64,000 nucleotides of DNA from NCBI GenBank assembly GCA_046346965.1, contig JAXMHB010000001.1, positions 1 to 64,000 of the forward strand. Reading direction: 5' to 3'. Shown here in pieces: positions 16,480 through 25,001 of the stretch. The notes below the pieces were generated by a model, which saw only the letters and a program-made list of their open reading frames with translations, had not been told where the DNA came from and made no database searches. A program made the position numbers and the translations under genes. This DNA is from JAXMHB01 sp046346965 (lineage in GTDB: Bacteria; Pseudomonadota; Gammaproteobacteria; Xanthomonadales; SZUA-5). The number at the start of each line of letters is the position of its first letter. Position 1 is the first letter of the stretch.

Positions 16480-18624
16480 ATGGACTACCGTCTGCTCCTG
16501 ATCCCCGCACTGGTTGCTGGCCTCTCGGGCGCCCCTGCGCACGCGGTAAGCCCAGACGTCGGCTTGTGGATCATCGACGCCGAGAACACCGGTCAGCCCG
16601 GCCGCGGTCTGCAAATCGAGGTGCAGGACGGCACCGTGGTGATGACCTTCTACGGTTATCTGCCCAACGGCGCCGCGCAGTGGTACCTGGCTGTCGGTGC
16701 GCTCACCGGCAGCAGCTTCAGCGGCACGCTGGAAACCTACCGAGGCGGCACCGCCTTTGGTCAACCGCATGTGCCGGCGCAGTCCGCTGGCAGCGCCGGT
16801 ACGGTCACGATGACGTTCAGCGACAACAGCCACGGCACCATCACCCTGCCCGGGGAATCCGCAAAGGCCATCTCGCGAGTGCAGTTCGGCAATGTACTCA
16901 GCGTGCCCGACGCTCCCACTGCGCTCAGTGCGACGCCCGGAAATGGCAGCGCTACCCTGAGCTTTGCGCCCCCCGCGAACACCGGCGGTTCTCCGGTGAC
17001 CAGTTACCTGGTGCGCTGCAGTGCCTCAGGCATGCCCGAACGCAGTGCGACGGGGCCGAGCAGCCCACTGCTGGTGACCGGGATGAACAATGGCAGCGTC
17101 TACAGCTGCAGCGTGTCTGCCAGCAATGCGCAGGGAGCCGGCCCGGCCTCGTTGCCGGTCAGCGTGACGCCGGCCGCTGGCGGCGCAGCAGCCTTTGCAC
17201 TGAGCACGCCAGTAGCCGCCAACGGCGGTGTGCTGCCGGTGGACTACACCTGCGACGGTATGGGGTCGACGCCGGCATTGAGCTGGTCCGACCCGCCCGC
17301 CGGCACTCGGGCCTACGCCCTCTTGATGACCACCTTGCCTGGGGATGGCAGCACCAAGTGGAACTGGGTGCTGTACAACATCCCGGCTGGGCGCACGGCA
17401 CTGGCCAGGGACAGCTACGGCATCGGCAGTCTGGGTATAGGCAGTGATGGACCGGTGCCCGGCTATCAGGCGCCGTGTTCACAGGGACCTGGTGCAAAGA
17501 TCTACACCTTCACGCTGTACGCGCTGTCCGGTGACGCGAGCCTCAGTTTGCCGCCGGATCAAATCAGTGGTGCGGCGGTCCAGGCCGCGATCGCGCCGCT
17601 GACTTTGGGCAGTGCGTCCTTGAGTCTGTCGGTCACCCGGGCGGCCAACCCCAGCGGATCGGCGACGGCGTGTCTGAACGTGCGCAACTCCACCAACGGC
17701 TCCACCAGCGGACGGCCGGCGGTCAATTGCGATGCGAGCTACGCCTACGTGGGCTCCGATGGCCTGCCCACCCACGCGATGATGGATGGCATCGTCGGCA
17801 CCAATCTGCAGGTGCCGATCGGGCAAAACTTCCGCGGCGCCAATGCCTGGAAGATTCCCCTGCAGCCAATTCCGGCAAGCGCGCCAGTCAGCGCCGTCGA
17901 TGGCCCGATCGGTGTCGCCGTCAATGGCGTGCCCATCTTCAACCCCTGCAAGCAGGGCGGCTGTCAAAATGGCGATACCAAGGCCTTGGGCGAACTGGAT
18001 GTCTGTAACGGCCACGCTGGTCGGGCCGACGACTACCATTACCACGCTGCGCCCACCTGTCTGATGGCGGGGCGGGCGGCCAGCTACTGGGATACGCATC
18101 CGGTGGGCTGGGCGCTCGATGGCTATGCGATCTTCGGTTACAACAATCCGGATGGAACACCCGCTACCCGCGATGCGATCTGTGGGGGCAACACCTCGCC
18201 CGGGCCGAACGCGCCGAGCGCATATGCCTACCACGTCACTGAGGTGTCGCCGTACGTGCTGTCCTGCTTCTACGGCGTGCCGAGCCCGGATCTGGCCAAT
18301 CAGGCCAGCAAATTCTCGCCGATCCGGCAGCCACCGGTGACGCCGTTCACGGTGTCCAATATGAGCCTGCGCACCGACAGCAGTGACGGCTATCAGGTGC
18401 TCGAGTTCAGCAGTGCGCGCAACTTCACAACCACCAGCGGCGGCACGACCAGCTATCCATACACGCCGGGCAGCTATCGGATCCGCTACAAAGCGCTCAG
18501 CGGCGCTGCACTGATGGCCTTGCTGACCCAGCCACAGAACAGCGGCAAGTCGGCATGTTGGAGCTTCCAGTTTACTGACACTCAGGGTGCCGCCACGCAG
18601 CCATCGGTCTCCTACTGCCGATGA
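16480..18624 (+). CDS. Secreted fusion of shared N-terminal domain, FnIII, PEBP and YHYH domains
   Basis: A 714-residue exported protein. The start at ATG 16480 sits 7 bases after CCGAGGA; earlier ATGs at 16456 and 16474 fit that site poorly. The order is signal peptide, shared domain (GLWIIDAENTGQPGRG), a fibronectin type III segment near 150-240, and a PEBP/YbhB-like domain (LPVDYTCDGMGSTPALSW, STKWNWVLYNIP). A C-terminal YHYH domain with DDYHYHAAPTCL and GWALDGYAIFGY follows. PEBP domains bind lipid or phosphate-like ligands. YHYH proteins are secreted and uncharacterised. It follows the phosphoesterases by 20 bp, so a related surface or extracellular role is inferred. Confidence 0.82.
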   Translation: MDYRLLLIPALVAGLSGAPAHAVSPDVGLWIIDAENTGQPGRGLQIEVQDGTVVMTFYGYLPNGAAQWYLAVGALTGSSFSGTLETYRGGTAFGQPHVPAQSAGSAGTVTMTFSDNSHGTITLPGESAKAISRVQFGNVLSVPDAPTALSATPGNGSATLSFAPPANTGGSPVTSYLVRCSASGMPERSATGPSSPLLVTGMNNGSVYSCSVSASNAQGAGPASLPVSVTPAAGGAAAFALSTPVAANGGVLPVDYTCDGMGSTPALSWSDPPAGTRAYALLMTTLPGDGSTKWNWVLYNIPAGRTALARDSYGIGSLGIGSDGPVPGYQAPCSQGPGAKIYTFTLYALSGDASLSLPPDQISGAAVQAAIAPLTLGSASLSLSVTRAANPSGSATACLNVRNSTNGSTSGRPAVNCDASYAYVGSDGLPTHAMMDGIVGTNLQVPIGQNFRGANAWKIPLQPIPASAPVSAVDGPIGVAVNGVPIFNPCKQGGCQNGDTKALGELDVCNGHAGRADDYHYHAAPTCLMAGRAASYWDTHPVGWALDGYAIFGYNNPDGTPATRDAICGGNTSPGPNAPSAYAYHVTEVSPYVLSCFYGVPSPDLANQASKFSPIRQPPVTPFTVSNMSLRTDSSDGYQVLEFSSARNFTTTSGGTTSYPYTPGSYRIRYKALSGAALMALLTQPQNSGKSACWSFQFTDTQGAATQPSVSYCR

Positions 18625-19199
18625 ACAACCTGTGCCGAGGATGGATGCTGTGGCTACTGCTGGGTTGGCCCGCGGCGCTCGGGGCGCATGAGCTGCAGGC
18701 GAATCGAGCGACTTTGGTGCTGCGTGACCGGCAGCATGTGCAGCTAAGCCTGTACGTGGACCTGATCCCGGCATTGGCGCAGGCTCTGGCGCCTGAGCAG
18801 CCAGCGTCGGAGTTCCTGCTGGCAGCGGCGGCCATGCCGCCGGAAGCATTTGCCGATTGGTATCACGATGGTGTGTTGCGCTTGCAGAAGGACACCGTCG
18901 TCAAGGACGCTGATGGCCAGCGTTTGACCGTGACGCACTGGCAGTGGCCGGCGGCCGAGGATCTGCGGCAGTCCTTGCAGACGTGGACGATGGAGGCGCT
19001 GGTGGCGCCGACGGCGCACCATCACGCGATCATCAGCGAGGTGCGCGCGGAAGCCAGCGCCGGCCGGGTGATGTCCGGCCTCAGCTTGCGTCTTCCGACG
19101 GCGTTCGGAGATGTACTCGTGGTGTGGTACCAGCCCCAGCAGCAGGTGCTGCAGGCCGGCACCGAGGGGCAGTTGCGCTTCACGGATCCAGCGCGCTGA
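18621..19199 (+). CDS. Small exported protein of unknown function
   Basis: A 192-residue protein whose ATG overlaps the stop of the YHYH gene in an ATGA junction, so it is translationally coupled. It has a signal peptide of about 22 residues ending in ALGA, followed by HELQANRATLVLRD. The mature part looks beta-rich with a mixed helix. No catalytic motif is seen. The tight coupling suggests it works with the YHYH-PEBP protein outside the cytoplasm. The family is not recognised. Confidence 0.75.
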   Translation: MNNLCRGWMLWLLLGWPAALGAHELQANRATLVLRDRQHVQLSLYVDLIPALAQALAPEQPASEFLLAAAAMPPEAFADWYHDGVLRLQKDTVVKDADGQRLTVTHWQWPAAEDLRQSLQTWTMEALVAPTAHHHAIISEVRAEASAGRVMSGLSLRLPTAFGDVLVVWYQPQQQVLQAGTEGQLRFTDPAR

Positions 19200-19286
19200 G
19201 GACACCGTGGCGGCGGCAGTCTGTCGTGCCAGTCTTCACACTCCATCGGGTAGACTCGCGCGCTCTTTTGCTGCTCAGCTTGGCGC

Positions 19287-19805
19287 ATGCTGCGTTTCTT
19301 CCTGATCTTTCTCGGCGTCCTCGGTGGCCTGTTTGCCTTCGAGATTTCGCACTTCGGCGAAACCTGGTTCGTCATTCCGTTCACCGATGCGCTGGCGCAA
19401 ATCAGCGCCTGGCTGATCAAGCTGTTCGACAGCGAGGTGCACAGCTACGGCAAGATCATCCAGAGCACCGCGAATGGCTTTGCGGTGTCGATCGAGCGTG
19501 GTTGCAACGGCATCGAGGCGGTGATCATTCTGATCGCGGCGCTGGCGGCGTTTCCGTCCACCTGGAAGCAGAAGCTGGTCGGCTTCTGCGCCGGTTTCAT
19601 CGCCATCCAGCTGCTCAATCTGGTGCGCATCATCAGCCTGTTTTACATGGGCCAGTGGAGCATGGTCTGGTTCGAGTGGTTCCACCTCTACTTGTGGCAG
19701 GCGCTGATCATTATCGACGCCCTGGTGGTATGGCTGCTGTGGCTGCGCTGGATTTCGCGCCGTCGCCCGGCGGCCACCACGACGCCCACCCCGCTGGCGG
19801 CCTGA
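19287..19805 (+). CDS. xrtH: Exosortase H (XrtH)
   Basis: A 172-residue integral membrane protein with about five hydrophobic segments, the size of the short exosortase/archaeosortase forms. The predicted catalytic residues are Cys73 in ERGCNGIEA, Arg114 in NLVRIISL and His133 in WFHLYLWQ. XrtH enzymes process proteins with IPTL-CTERM tails: a short motif, a membrane helix and a basic end. No canonical IPTL tail was found in this window; the secreted protein at 27720-28526 has a partly similar end. It lies 87 bp after the exported-protein operon and 3 bp before the SDR-like gene. Confidence 0.88.
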   Translation: MLRFFLIFLGVLGGLFAFEISHFGETWFVIPFTDALAQISAWLIKLFDSEVHSYGKIIQSTANGFAVSIERGCNGIEAVIILIAALAAFPSTWKQKLVGFCAGFIAIQLLNLVRIISLFYMGQWSMVWFEWFHLYLWQALIIIDALVVWLLWLRWISRRRPAATTTPTPLAA

Positions 19806-19808
19806 GCC

Positions 19809-20642
19809 GTGACGGCGGATCGCGCACGCCGGGTGCTGATCGCCGGCTGCGGCGATCTGGGCGTGGCCCTGGCGGGCGAGTTGGCGGGCGCCGAGGTCTA
19901 TGGCCTGCGCCGCCGCGCCGAGGGACTGCCGCCGGGTTTGCGCGCGATTGCCGCTGATCTGCTGACCGGGGCCGGATACGCCGCGTTGCCGAGCGGCATC
20001 GACACCGTGGTCTACATGCCGACGGCCGGCGAGCGCCTGGAATCGGCCTATCGCGCCGTGTACGTGGAGGCCTTGCCGCGCTTGCTGGCGGCCTTGCCGG
20101 CGCCGGCGCCGTCGCTGCGCCTGGTGTACGTGTCCAGCACCGCCGTGTACGGGCAGGATCAGGGGCAGCGTGTCGATGAGCACAGCCCGCCGCAGTCGCC
20201 GCCGTGGAACGGTGCCGTGCTGCTGGAGGCCGAGCGCGCCGCGGCCGCGCAGGTGGCCGATACCCGCGTGCTGCGCTGCGCCGGGCTGTACGGCCCGGGG
20301 CGCTTGTGGATGCTGCGGCGTGCGCGCGCCGGCAGCGCCATCGCCGCCGGCACCCATTGGACCAACCGCATTCATCTGAGCGATGCCGCCCGCCTGCTGG
20401 CGCTGCTGGTCCGCCGTGAGCAGGCACCGCCGATGCTGATCGCCACCGACGACGCGCCCAGTCCGGAAGGCGAGGTGCTCGACTGGCTGGCGGATCGCCT
20501 CGGCGTGCCGCGACCGCCGCGTCAGGGTGATCCCGATCAAGTCAGCGGCAAGCGCCTCTGCAATGATCTGGCCCGATCGTTGGGTTGGCGTCCTTTGTAT
20601 GCTGATTACCGGAGCGGTTACGCGCAGGTGCTGGCGGCCTGA
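19809..20642 (+). CDS. NAD(P)-binding SDR/epimerase-like protein
   Basis: A 277-residue protein starting at GTG 19809, 3 bp after xrtH. The N-terminal dinucleotide-binding motif is VLIAGCGDLGVALAGEL at about residues 9-25. LVYVSSTAVYGQ around residue 107 supplies the Ser-Tyr pair typical of extended SDRs. The usual YxxxK is altered: LLEAERAA occupies that position, so catalysis may be lost or different. It resembles the YeeZ-type group. Substrate is unknown. It is probably co-transcribed with xrtH. Confidence 0.8.
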   Translation: MTADRARRVLIAGCGDLGVALAGELAGAEVYGLRRRAEGLPPGLRAIAADLLTGAGYAALPSGIDTVVYMPTAGERLESAYRAVYVEALPRLLAALPAPAPSLRLVYVSSTAVYGQDQGQRVDEHSPPQSPPWNGAVLLEAERAAAAQVADTRVLRCAGLYGPGRLWMLRRARAGSAIAAGTHWTNRIHLSDAARLLALLVRREQAPPMLIATDDAPSPEGEVLDWLADRLGVPRPPRQGDPDQVSGKRLCNDLARSLGWRPLYADYRSGYAQVLAA

Positions 20643-20710
20643 CGGTGCTCGCCACCGTCGCCCGTCGCAACGCCGATCCCCATTCTCAAACCCCGTTGGA
20701 AGTGGTCGCC

Positions 20711-21301
20711 ATGAGCCTGTTGTTTGAAGCCTGTACGCACTTTCGAGAGTTGCAGGAGCGCGCGCGTCTGGCGGGCGACCCTGAGCCCACTGCGATGACC
20801 CTCGCCAGCGCCGATGGCCAGGGCCGCGTGTCGGCGCGCACCGTGCTGCTGAAGGAGCTGGATGGTCGCGGCTTCGTCTTCTACACCAACTACGAGAGCA
20901 ACAAGGGGCGTCAGCTGCTGGCCCATCCGCAGTGCGCGCTGTTGTTCCTGTGGAAGACGCTGGATCGCCAGGTGCAGGTGAAGATCGAGGGCGTAGCCGA
21001 GCCGGTCACCCACTGCGAGGCCGATGCCTATTTCGCCCAGCGCCCGCGCCTGTCGCAGATCGGCGCCTGGGCCTCGCGGCAGTCGCAAACGCTGCAGAGC
21101 CGCGACGAGTTGATGCAGCGCGTGCGCGAGTTCGAGACCCGCTTCGAGGGTCAGGACGTGCCGCGCCCGCCGCACTGGTCCGGCTTCCGCGTGGTGCCGG
21201 ACATGATCGAGTTCTGGTACGGCCAGGAGTACCGACTGCACGATCGCCTGCGTTACGAGCTGATCGACGGCGAGTGGCGCAAGCGCGCGCTGTATCCCTG
21301 A
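20711..21301 (+). CDS. pdxH: Pyridoxamine 5'-phosphate oxidase
   Basis: A 196-residue FMN enzyme that oxidises PNP or PMP to pyridoxal 5'-phosphate. Conserved blocks are AMTLASADGQGRVSARTVLLK, FVFYTNYESNKGRQL, and the C-terminal PHWSGFRVVPDMIEFW followed by RLHDR. The ATG at 20711 (MSLLFEACTHFRELQERARL) is chosen because it begins at the family's usual N-terminal helix. An in-frame GTG-like extension to 20645 is unlikely. PLP made here would serve enzymes such as BioA. Cytoplasmic homodimer. Confidence 0.93.
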   Translation: MSLLFEACTHFRELQERARLAGDPEPTAMTLASADGQGRVSARTVLLKELDGRGFVFYTNYESNKGRQLLAHPQCALLFLWKTLDRQVQVKIEGVAEPVTHCEADAYFAQRPRLSQIGAWASRQSQTLQSRDELMQRVREFETRFEGQDVPRPPHWSGFRVVPDMIEFWYGQEYRLHDRLRYELIDGEWRKRALYP

Positions 21302-21302
21302 C

Positions 21303-22100
21303 GTGGGCGATTCTTACCCGCAGCGCATCGTCTGTCTGACCGAGGAACCCACCGAGGTGCTGTATCGCCTCGGCGAGCAGGCGCGCATCGTCGGCATTTC
21401 CGGCTTCACCGTGCGCCCGCCCGAGGCGCGGCGCGAGAAGCCCAAGGTGTCGGCCTTCACCAGCGCGCGCATCGACCGCATTCTGGCGCTGCAGCCGGAT
21501 CTGGCGATCGGCTTCTCGGATATTCAGGCCGACATCGCGCGCGAGCTGATCCGGGCTGGCGTCGAGGTGTGGATCAGCAACCATCGCTCGGTCGAGGGCA
21601 TCCTCGCGTACACGCTGCGCCTCGGCGCCATGGTGGGTGCGCAGGTGCGCGCCGAGGCGCTGGTCGACACCATGCGGGCGGCGATCGCGCAGGCGCAGGC
21701 ACTGGCAGCCGAGCTGCCGCGGCGGCCGCGCGTGTACTTCGAGGAATGGGATGAGCCGCTGATCAGCGGCATTCGCTGGGTCTGCGAGCTGATCCGCATC
21801 GCCGGCGGCGAGGACGTGTTTCCGGCGCGCGCGGCGGCCGCGCTGGCGCGCGATCGCATTCTGGCCGATCCGAACGAGGTGATTGCCGCGGCGCCGGAGC
21901 TGATCCTCGGCTCCTGGTGCGGCAAGAAGTTCCAGCCGGCGCGGGTGCAGGCGCGGCCGGGCTGGGCAGCGATCCCGGCGGTGCAACGCGGCGCGCTGCA
22001 CGAGATCAAGAGTGCGGTGATCCTGCAGCCGGGGCCGGCGGCGATCCTGGATGGCCTGCCGCTGCTCTCGCGCCACATCGCTGCGGTGGCACGAGGCTGA
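21303..22100 (+). CDS. BtuF-like periplasmic-binding-fold protein lacking a signal peptide
   Basis: A 265-residue protein starting at GTG 21303, two bases after pdxH. It has the class III binding-protein fold: RIVCLTEEPTEVLYRLGEQARIVGISGF at the N terminus, RIDRILALQPDLAIGF, and the late GALHEIKSAVILQPGP. Such proteins bind cobalamin or chelates for ABC importers. No signal peptide or lipobox is visible and no importer genes are nearby, so either it acts in the cytoplasm or the start is misjudged. The next gene starts directly after it, suggesting an operon. Confidence 0.8.
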   Translation: MGDSYPQRIVCLTEEPTEVLYRLGEQARIVGISGFTVRPPEARREKPKVSAFTSARIDRILALQPDLAIGFSDIQADIARELIRAGVEVWISNHRSVEGILAYTLRLGAMVGAQVRAEALVDTMRAAIAQAQALAAELPRRPRVYFEEWDEPLISGIRWVCELIRIAGGEDVFPARAAAALARDRILADPNEVIAAAPELILGSWCGKKFQPARVQARPGWAAIPAVQRGALHEIKSAVILQPGPAAILDGLPLLSRHIAAVARG

Positions 22101-22101
22101 C

Positions 22102-22911
22102 ATGGAACTCTGGCTGCTGCCCGCCGCAAAAGCCGTGGACGCGTTGGAACTGCCCGGCTGGTCGCGCCTGCTGGCGCGCGCCGATCGGCTGCCGATGGTC
22201 GCGCCCGGACTGGATGCGGCCTTGCAGGCGGCCGGCGTGCGCGGGCGCATCCCATGGGCCGCGCTGTGCGCCGAGGCGCACGGCGAGGCGCCGTGGCTGA
22301 TCGCCGATTTGGTGCATGCGCGGCCGGACATGAACGGCGCACGGCTGCTGGCCTGCGCGGTGGATCACGGCGAGGCCGATTGCGCGCCGCTGTTCGAGGC
22401 GCTGCGCCCCTGGCTGGCGGAGGAGGGCATCGAACTGCAGGCGGTGCGCGGCGGCCGCGCGCTGCTGCGCTGCCCGGCGGACCTGCCGGACCCCGTCACC
22501 CCGGCGCCCGACCAACTGCTGGGCTGCGATCTGCGCGTGGGGCTGCCGGCCAATGGCAGTTGGCAACGGCGTATCAACGAGTGGCAGATGCTGCTGGCGC
22601 AGCAGCCCGGCAATCAGCAGCGCGAGCTGCGCGGACTGCCGTCCTGGAACACGCTGTGGTGTTGGGGCTACGGCCAGCGTGGAGATCTGCCGAGCCTGCC
22701 GCCGCATCAATGGGATAGCAGCGACCCGCTGCTGCAGGCCTTGGCGTCGGTCGCCTCGCCAGGACCGATCTGGCGCGACCTGCGCGACCCGCGCCGCCTC
22801 GCACGTGCCTGGAGCGAAGGCCTGCGCCCCGGCGACGCGATCCTGCGTGCCGACGACGGCGCCGGCTGGCGGCTGCGCGGCTGGCACCGACTGCGGGTGT
22901 GGCGTCGATAA
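22102..22911 (+). CDS. RpfE-like / phosphoglycerate mutase-like protein
   Basis: A 269-residue protein starting at ATG 22102, just after the preceding stop. It contains PWLIADLVHARPDMNGARLL near residue 70, close to the W-L-R-A-D-P-V-H-L pattern of proteins annotated RpfE or cofactor-independent phosphoglycerate mutase-like in xanthomonads. INEWQMLLAQQPGNQQREL and SWNTLWCWG are further conserved-looking blocks. There is no signal peptide, and no phosphomutase active site is evident. The biochemical function is unknown; the name comes from the rpf region in Xanthomonas, which is not otherwise present here. Confidence 0.65.
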   Translation: MELWLLPAAKAVDALELPGWSRLLARADRLPMVAPGLDAALQAAGVRGRIPWAALCAEAHGEAPWLIADLVHARPDMNGARLLACAVDHGEADCAPLFEALRPWLAEEGIELQAVRGGRALLRCPADLPDPVTPAPDQLLGCDLRVGLPANGSWQRRINEWQMLLAQQPGNQQRELRGLPSWNTLWCWGYGQRGDLPSLPPHQWDSSDPLLQALASVASPGPIWRDLRDPRRLARAWSEGLRPGDAILRADDGAGWRLRGWHRLRVWRR

Positions 22912-22914
22912 ATC

Positions 22915-22995
22915 CAAGGCCGCGTGCAGTTCCCGAGCGCTGGGCGATGCCAACGCGCGGATCCTGGTGTTGAGCAGGAAACGCAGCGCCTTCAC
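22915..22995 (-). pseudogene. VapC toxin remnant (first ~25 codons)
   Basis: Directly downstream of the VapB-like gene, a GTG at 22993-22995 overlaps the antitoxin stop in the GTGA style usual for vapBC. The frame begins MKALRFLLNTRIRALASPS, close to the PIN-domain start M-LRFLLDTN-C. The first catalytic Asp is Asn here, and the similarity stops after about 25 residues, where the end of the RpfE-like gene begins. The frame continues only as antisense of that gene. I read this as a truncated, inactive toxin. Confidence 0.6.
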
Positions 22996-23216
22996 ACCGC
23001 TTCCCGTTCCTGCGGCGGCGCATCCTCCGGTACCAGGATGTCGTCGGGCCAGGGCGGCAGCCCCTCCAAGAGTTGCCCGAGAGACTGGGCCTTTTCGCGC
23101 AGCACCACTTCATTGCCGCGGCGGTAGATCTCTACCTCACTGGTGCTGAAACGGAATTCCTTCGGTAGCCGCACCGCCTGACTGTTGCCCGACTGAAATA
23201 CCTTGGCGGTCGTCAT
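22992..23216 (-). CDS. VapB-like AbrB/SpoVT-fold antitoxin, orphan
   Basis: A 74-residue protein from ATG 23216: MTTAKVFQSGNSQAVRLPKE is a clear swapped-hairpin AbrB DNA-binding start as in VapB/MazE antitoxins. The C-terminal half (LLEGLPPWPDDILVPEDAPP) would be the toxin-binding tail. The toxin that should follow is reduced to a stub. It may still bind its own promoter or another toxin. The 175 bp between its start and the convergent end of the wax ester synthase gene hold nothing recognisable. Confidence 0.85.
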   Translation of the reverse strand: MTTAKVFQSGNSQAVRLPKEFRFSTSEVEIYRRGNEVVLREKAQSLGQLLEGLPPWPDDILVPEDAPPQEREAV

Positions 23217-23391
23217 CGGACAATGTCCTTGTGGATACGCGACGGATATACGGTTGAGCATTCGTAGCCGGAGAATCCCAGCGCTGCAAGGATTCTCGAA
23301 TTGCGGCCCGCAAATGCAGCGATCGACCGCCAGGGGCCTCACTCGGCGCCCGACTGTCGTGTCGCTTGCGGCCCTCGGGTCGGCGCGGCGC

Positions 23392-24972
23392 CTACGCGCG
23401 CGTGCCCCGGCCTCGACCGGGTTTGCTGGCGGCGGCGCTCGTCCGGACCGTTTTGGCTGCGCGCTTGGACGCCTTGGGGGTCTCGGCGGGCGTGGGATCG
23501 GGCTGGGCGGCCGGTTCGGGGGTTTTGCTCGCGGCTTTGGCGCGCGATGGGCGCGCGGGTTTGGCGGCGGGCGCCAGCAGCAGCGACTCCAGTTCCTCCA
23601 GCGCGCGGCCGGTGTAGGTGGCGAGGCGCTGCATGTGCGGCAGGGTGTCGCGGCAGCCGGTGAAGCCGAAGGCGAGGTGGCCGGCGTAGCTCTGGCAGGT
23701 GATGTTCAGCGCCTGGCCGTGGGTCACCAATGACACCGGATAGGCGGCTTCCAGGCGGGCGCCGCGGAAGTACAGCGGCTTGTCCGGTCCCGGCACATTG
23801 GAAATGGTGATGTTGAACATCGGCCGCGTGCGCCCGCCGACGCCGGTCAGCAAGGACAGCATGTAGGGCGCCATCAGCAGCATGGTGTACTGCGTCATCG
23901 CGCGCTTGGGCAGGCTCTGCACATGCGCCTTGGCGCGCCGGGTGGACGCGGTGATCGCCTCCAGACGTTCGCGCGGATCGTCGATGTCGGTGCCCAGCGT
24001 CGAGATGATGAAGGTGATGGCATTGCCGGTGCCCTCGTCATCCTTGGGACGCACCGAGACCGGAATGCCGGCGGTCAGCGGCTTGTCCGGCAGTTCGCCG
24101 AGTTCGACCAGGAAGCGCCGCAGCGCGCCACCGCAGAGGGCGAGCACGATGTCGTTCAAGGTGCTGCCGGAGACTTCGGCCAGCTTTTTCAGGCGCGCCA
24201 GTTCGAAGCGCTGGGTGGCGAAGCGGCGCGGGCCATGGATGCGGCCGTTGATGATCGAGGTAGGCGTGTCGAAAGGGATCTGCAGCGTGTCTTCTTTGTT
24301 GCGCAGCGCGCCGATCATCGAACCGAAGGCGCGCGCGATGTCTGGCAGCGAGCCGATCTGCCCCTTCACCAGCGTCGCCACGCTGCCGATCACCTCGGCG
24401 GGCGTGGGCGCCGGCGCGCGCACGCGCGTGCGCTTGCCCTCGCTGCCGGTGCCCACCGCCCAGAAGGCTGGCAGCTTGCGGCTCGCTTTGATGTCGGGCG
24501 ACATCGCTTTTTCCAGCAACTTGATGCCGCCGATGCCGTCGATCAGCGCGTGATGCATCTTCACGTACAAGGCAAATTGTTGATCCGCCAAGCCTTCGAT
24601 GATCTCGCACTCCCAGGGTGGGCGGGCCAGATCGAGCGGTTGGCTGTGCAGACGCGCGATCAGCTGACCGAGTTCGCGCTCGCCACCGGGTTGCGGCAGC
24701 GCCGAATGGCGCACATGGTGTTCGAGGTCGATCTGGTCTTCGATTTCCCAGACCGGCATCAAGCCCTTCAAGGACGGCGCGCGCAGGCGCTGATTCCACG
24801 GACTGGCGAACTTCACGGTGCTGCGGAACTCCGCCATCAGCTTGCGGAAGAAGTCCGGGCCGGCGTCATCGGGCAGAGAGAAGCGCAGCAGGCCGCCGAC
24901 ATGCATCGGGGTGTCGCGCGATTCGACCATCAGCCAGGAGGCATCCAGCGGGTTCAGCGTCTTCGTCGACAT
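23392..24972 (-). CDS. Wax ester synthase / diacylglycerol O-acyltransferase
   Basis: A 526-residue WS/DGAT enzyme that joins fatty acyl-CoA to long-chain alcohols or diacylglycerol for storage lipid. It starts MSTKTLNPLDASWL, the standard family opening. The catalytic HHxxxDG motif is HHALIDG at residues 140-146. Other family blocks are FNITISNVPGP and a late SYAGHLAFGFTGCRD. The last 60 or so residues are Ala/Lys/Pro-rich and positively charged, an addition beyond the usual end. The enzyme acts at the membrane or lipid-body surface. An acyl-CoA dehydrogenase lies upstream on the same strand. Confidence 0.92.
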   Translation of the reverse strand: MSTKTLNPLDASWLMVESRDTPMHVGGLLRFSLPDDAGPDFFRKLMAEFRSTVKFASPWNQRLRAPSLKGLMPVWEIEDQIDLEHHVRHSALPQPGGERELGQLIARLHSQPLDLARPPWECEIIEGLADQQFALYVKMHHALIDGIGGIKLLEKAMSPDIKASRKLPAFWAVGTGSEGKRTRVRAPAPTPAEVIGSVATLVKGQIGSLPDIARAFGSMIGALRNKEDTLQIPFDTPTSIINGRIHGPRRFATQRFELARLKKLAEVSGSTLNDIVLALCGGALRRFLVELGELPDKPLTAGIPVSVRPKDDEGTGNAITFIISTLGTDIDDPRERLEAITASTRRAKAHVQSLPKRAMTQYTMLLMAPYMLSLLTGVGGRTRPMFNITISNVPGPDKPLYFRGARLEAAYPVSLVTHGQALNITCQSYAGHLAFGFTGCRDTLPHMQRLATYTGRALEELESLLLAPAAKPARPSRAKAASKTPEPAAQPDPTPAETPKASKRAAKTVRTSAAASKPGRGRGTRA

Positions 24973-25001
24973 CCGCGTCTCCGTTCGTTCAATGGGGCCG
25001 A

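Noticed and set aside
14183..16510. 775-residue minus-strand frame
   Set aside because: It is fully antisense to the second phosphoesterase, and its composition is of antisense type.
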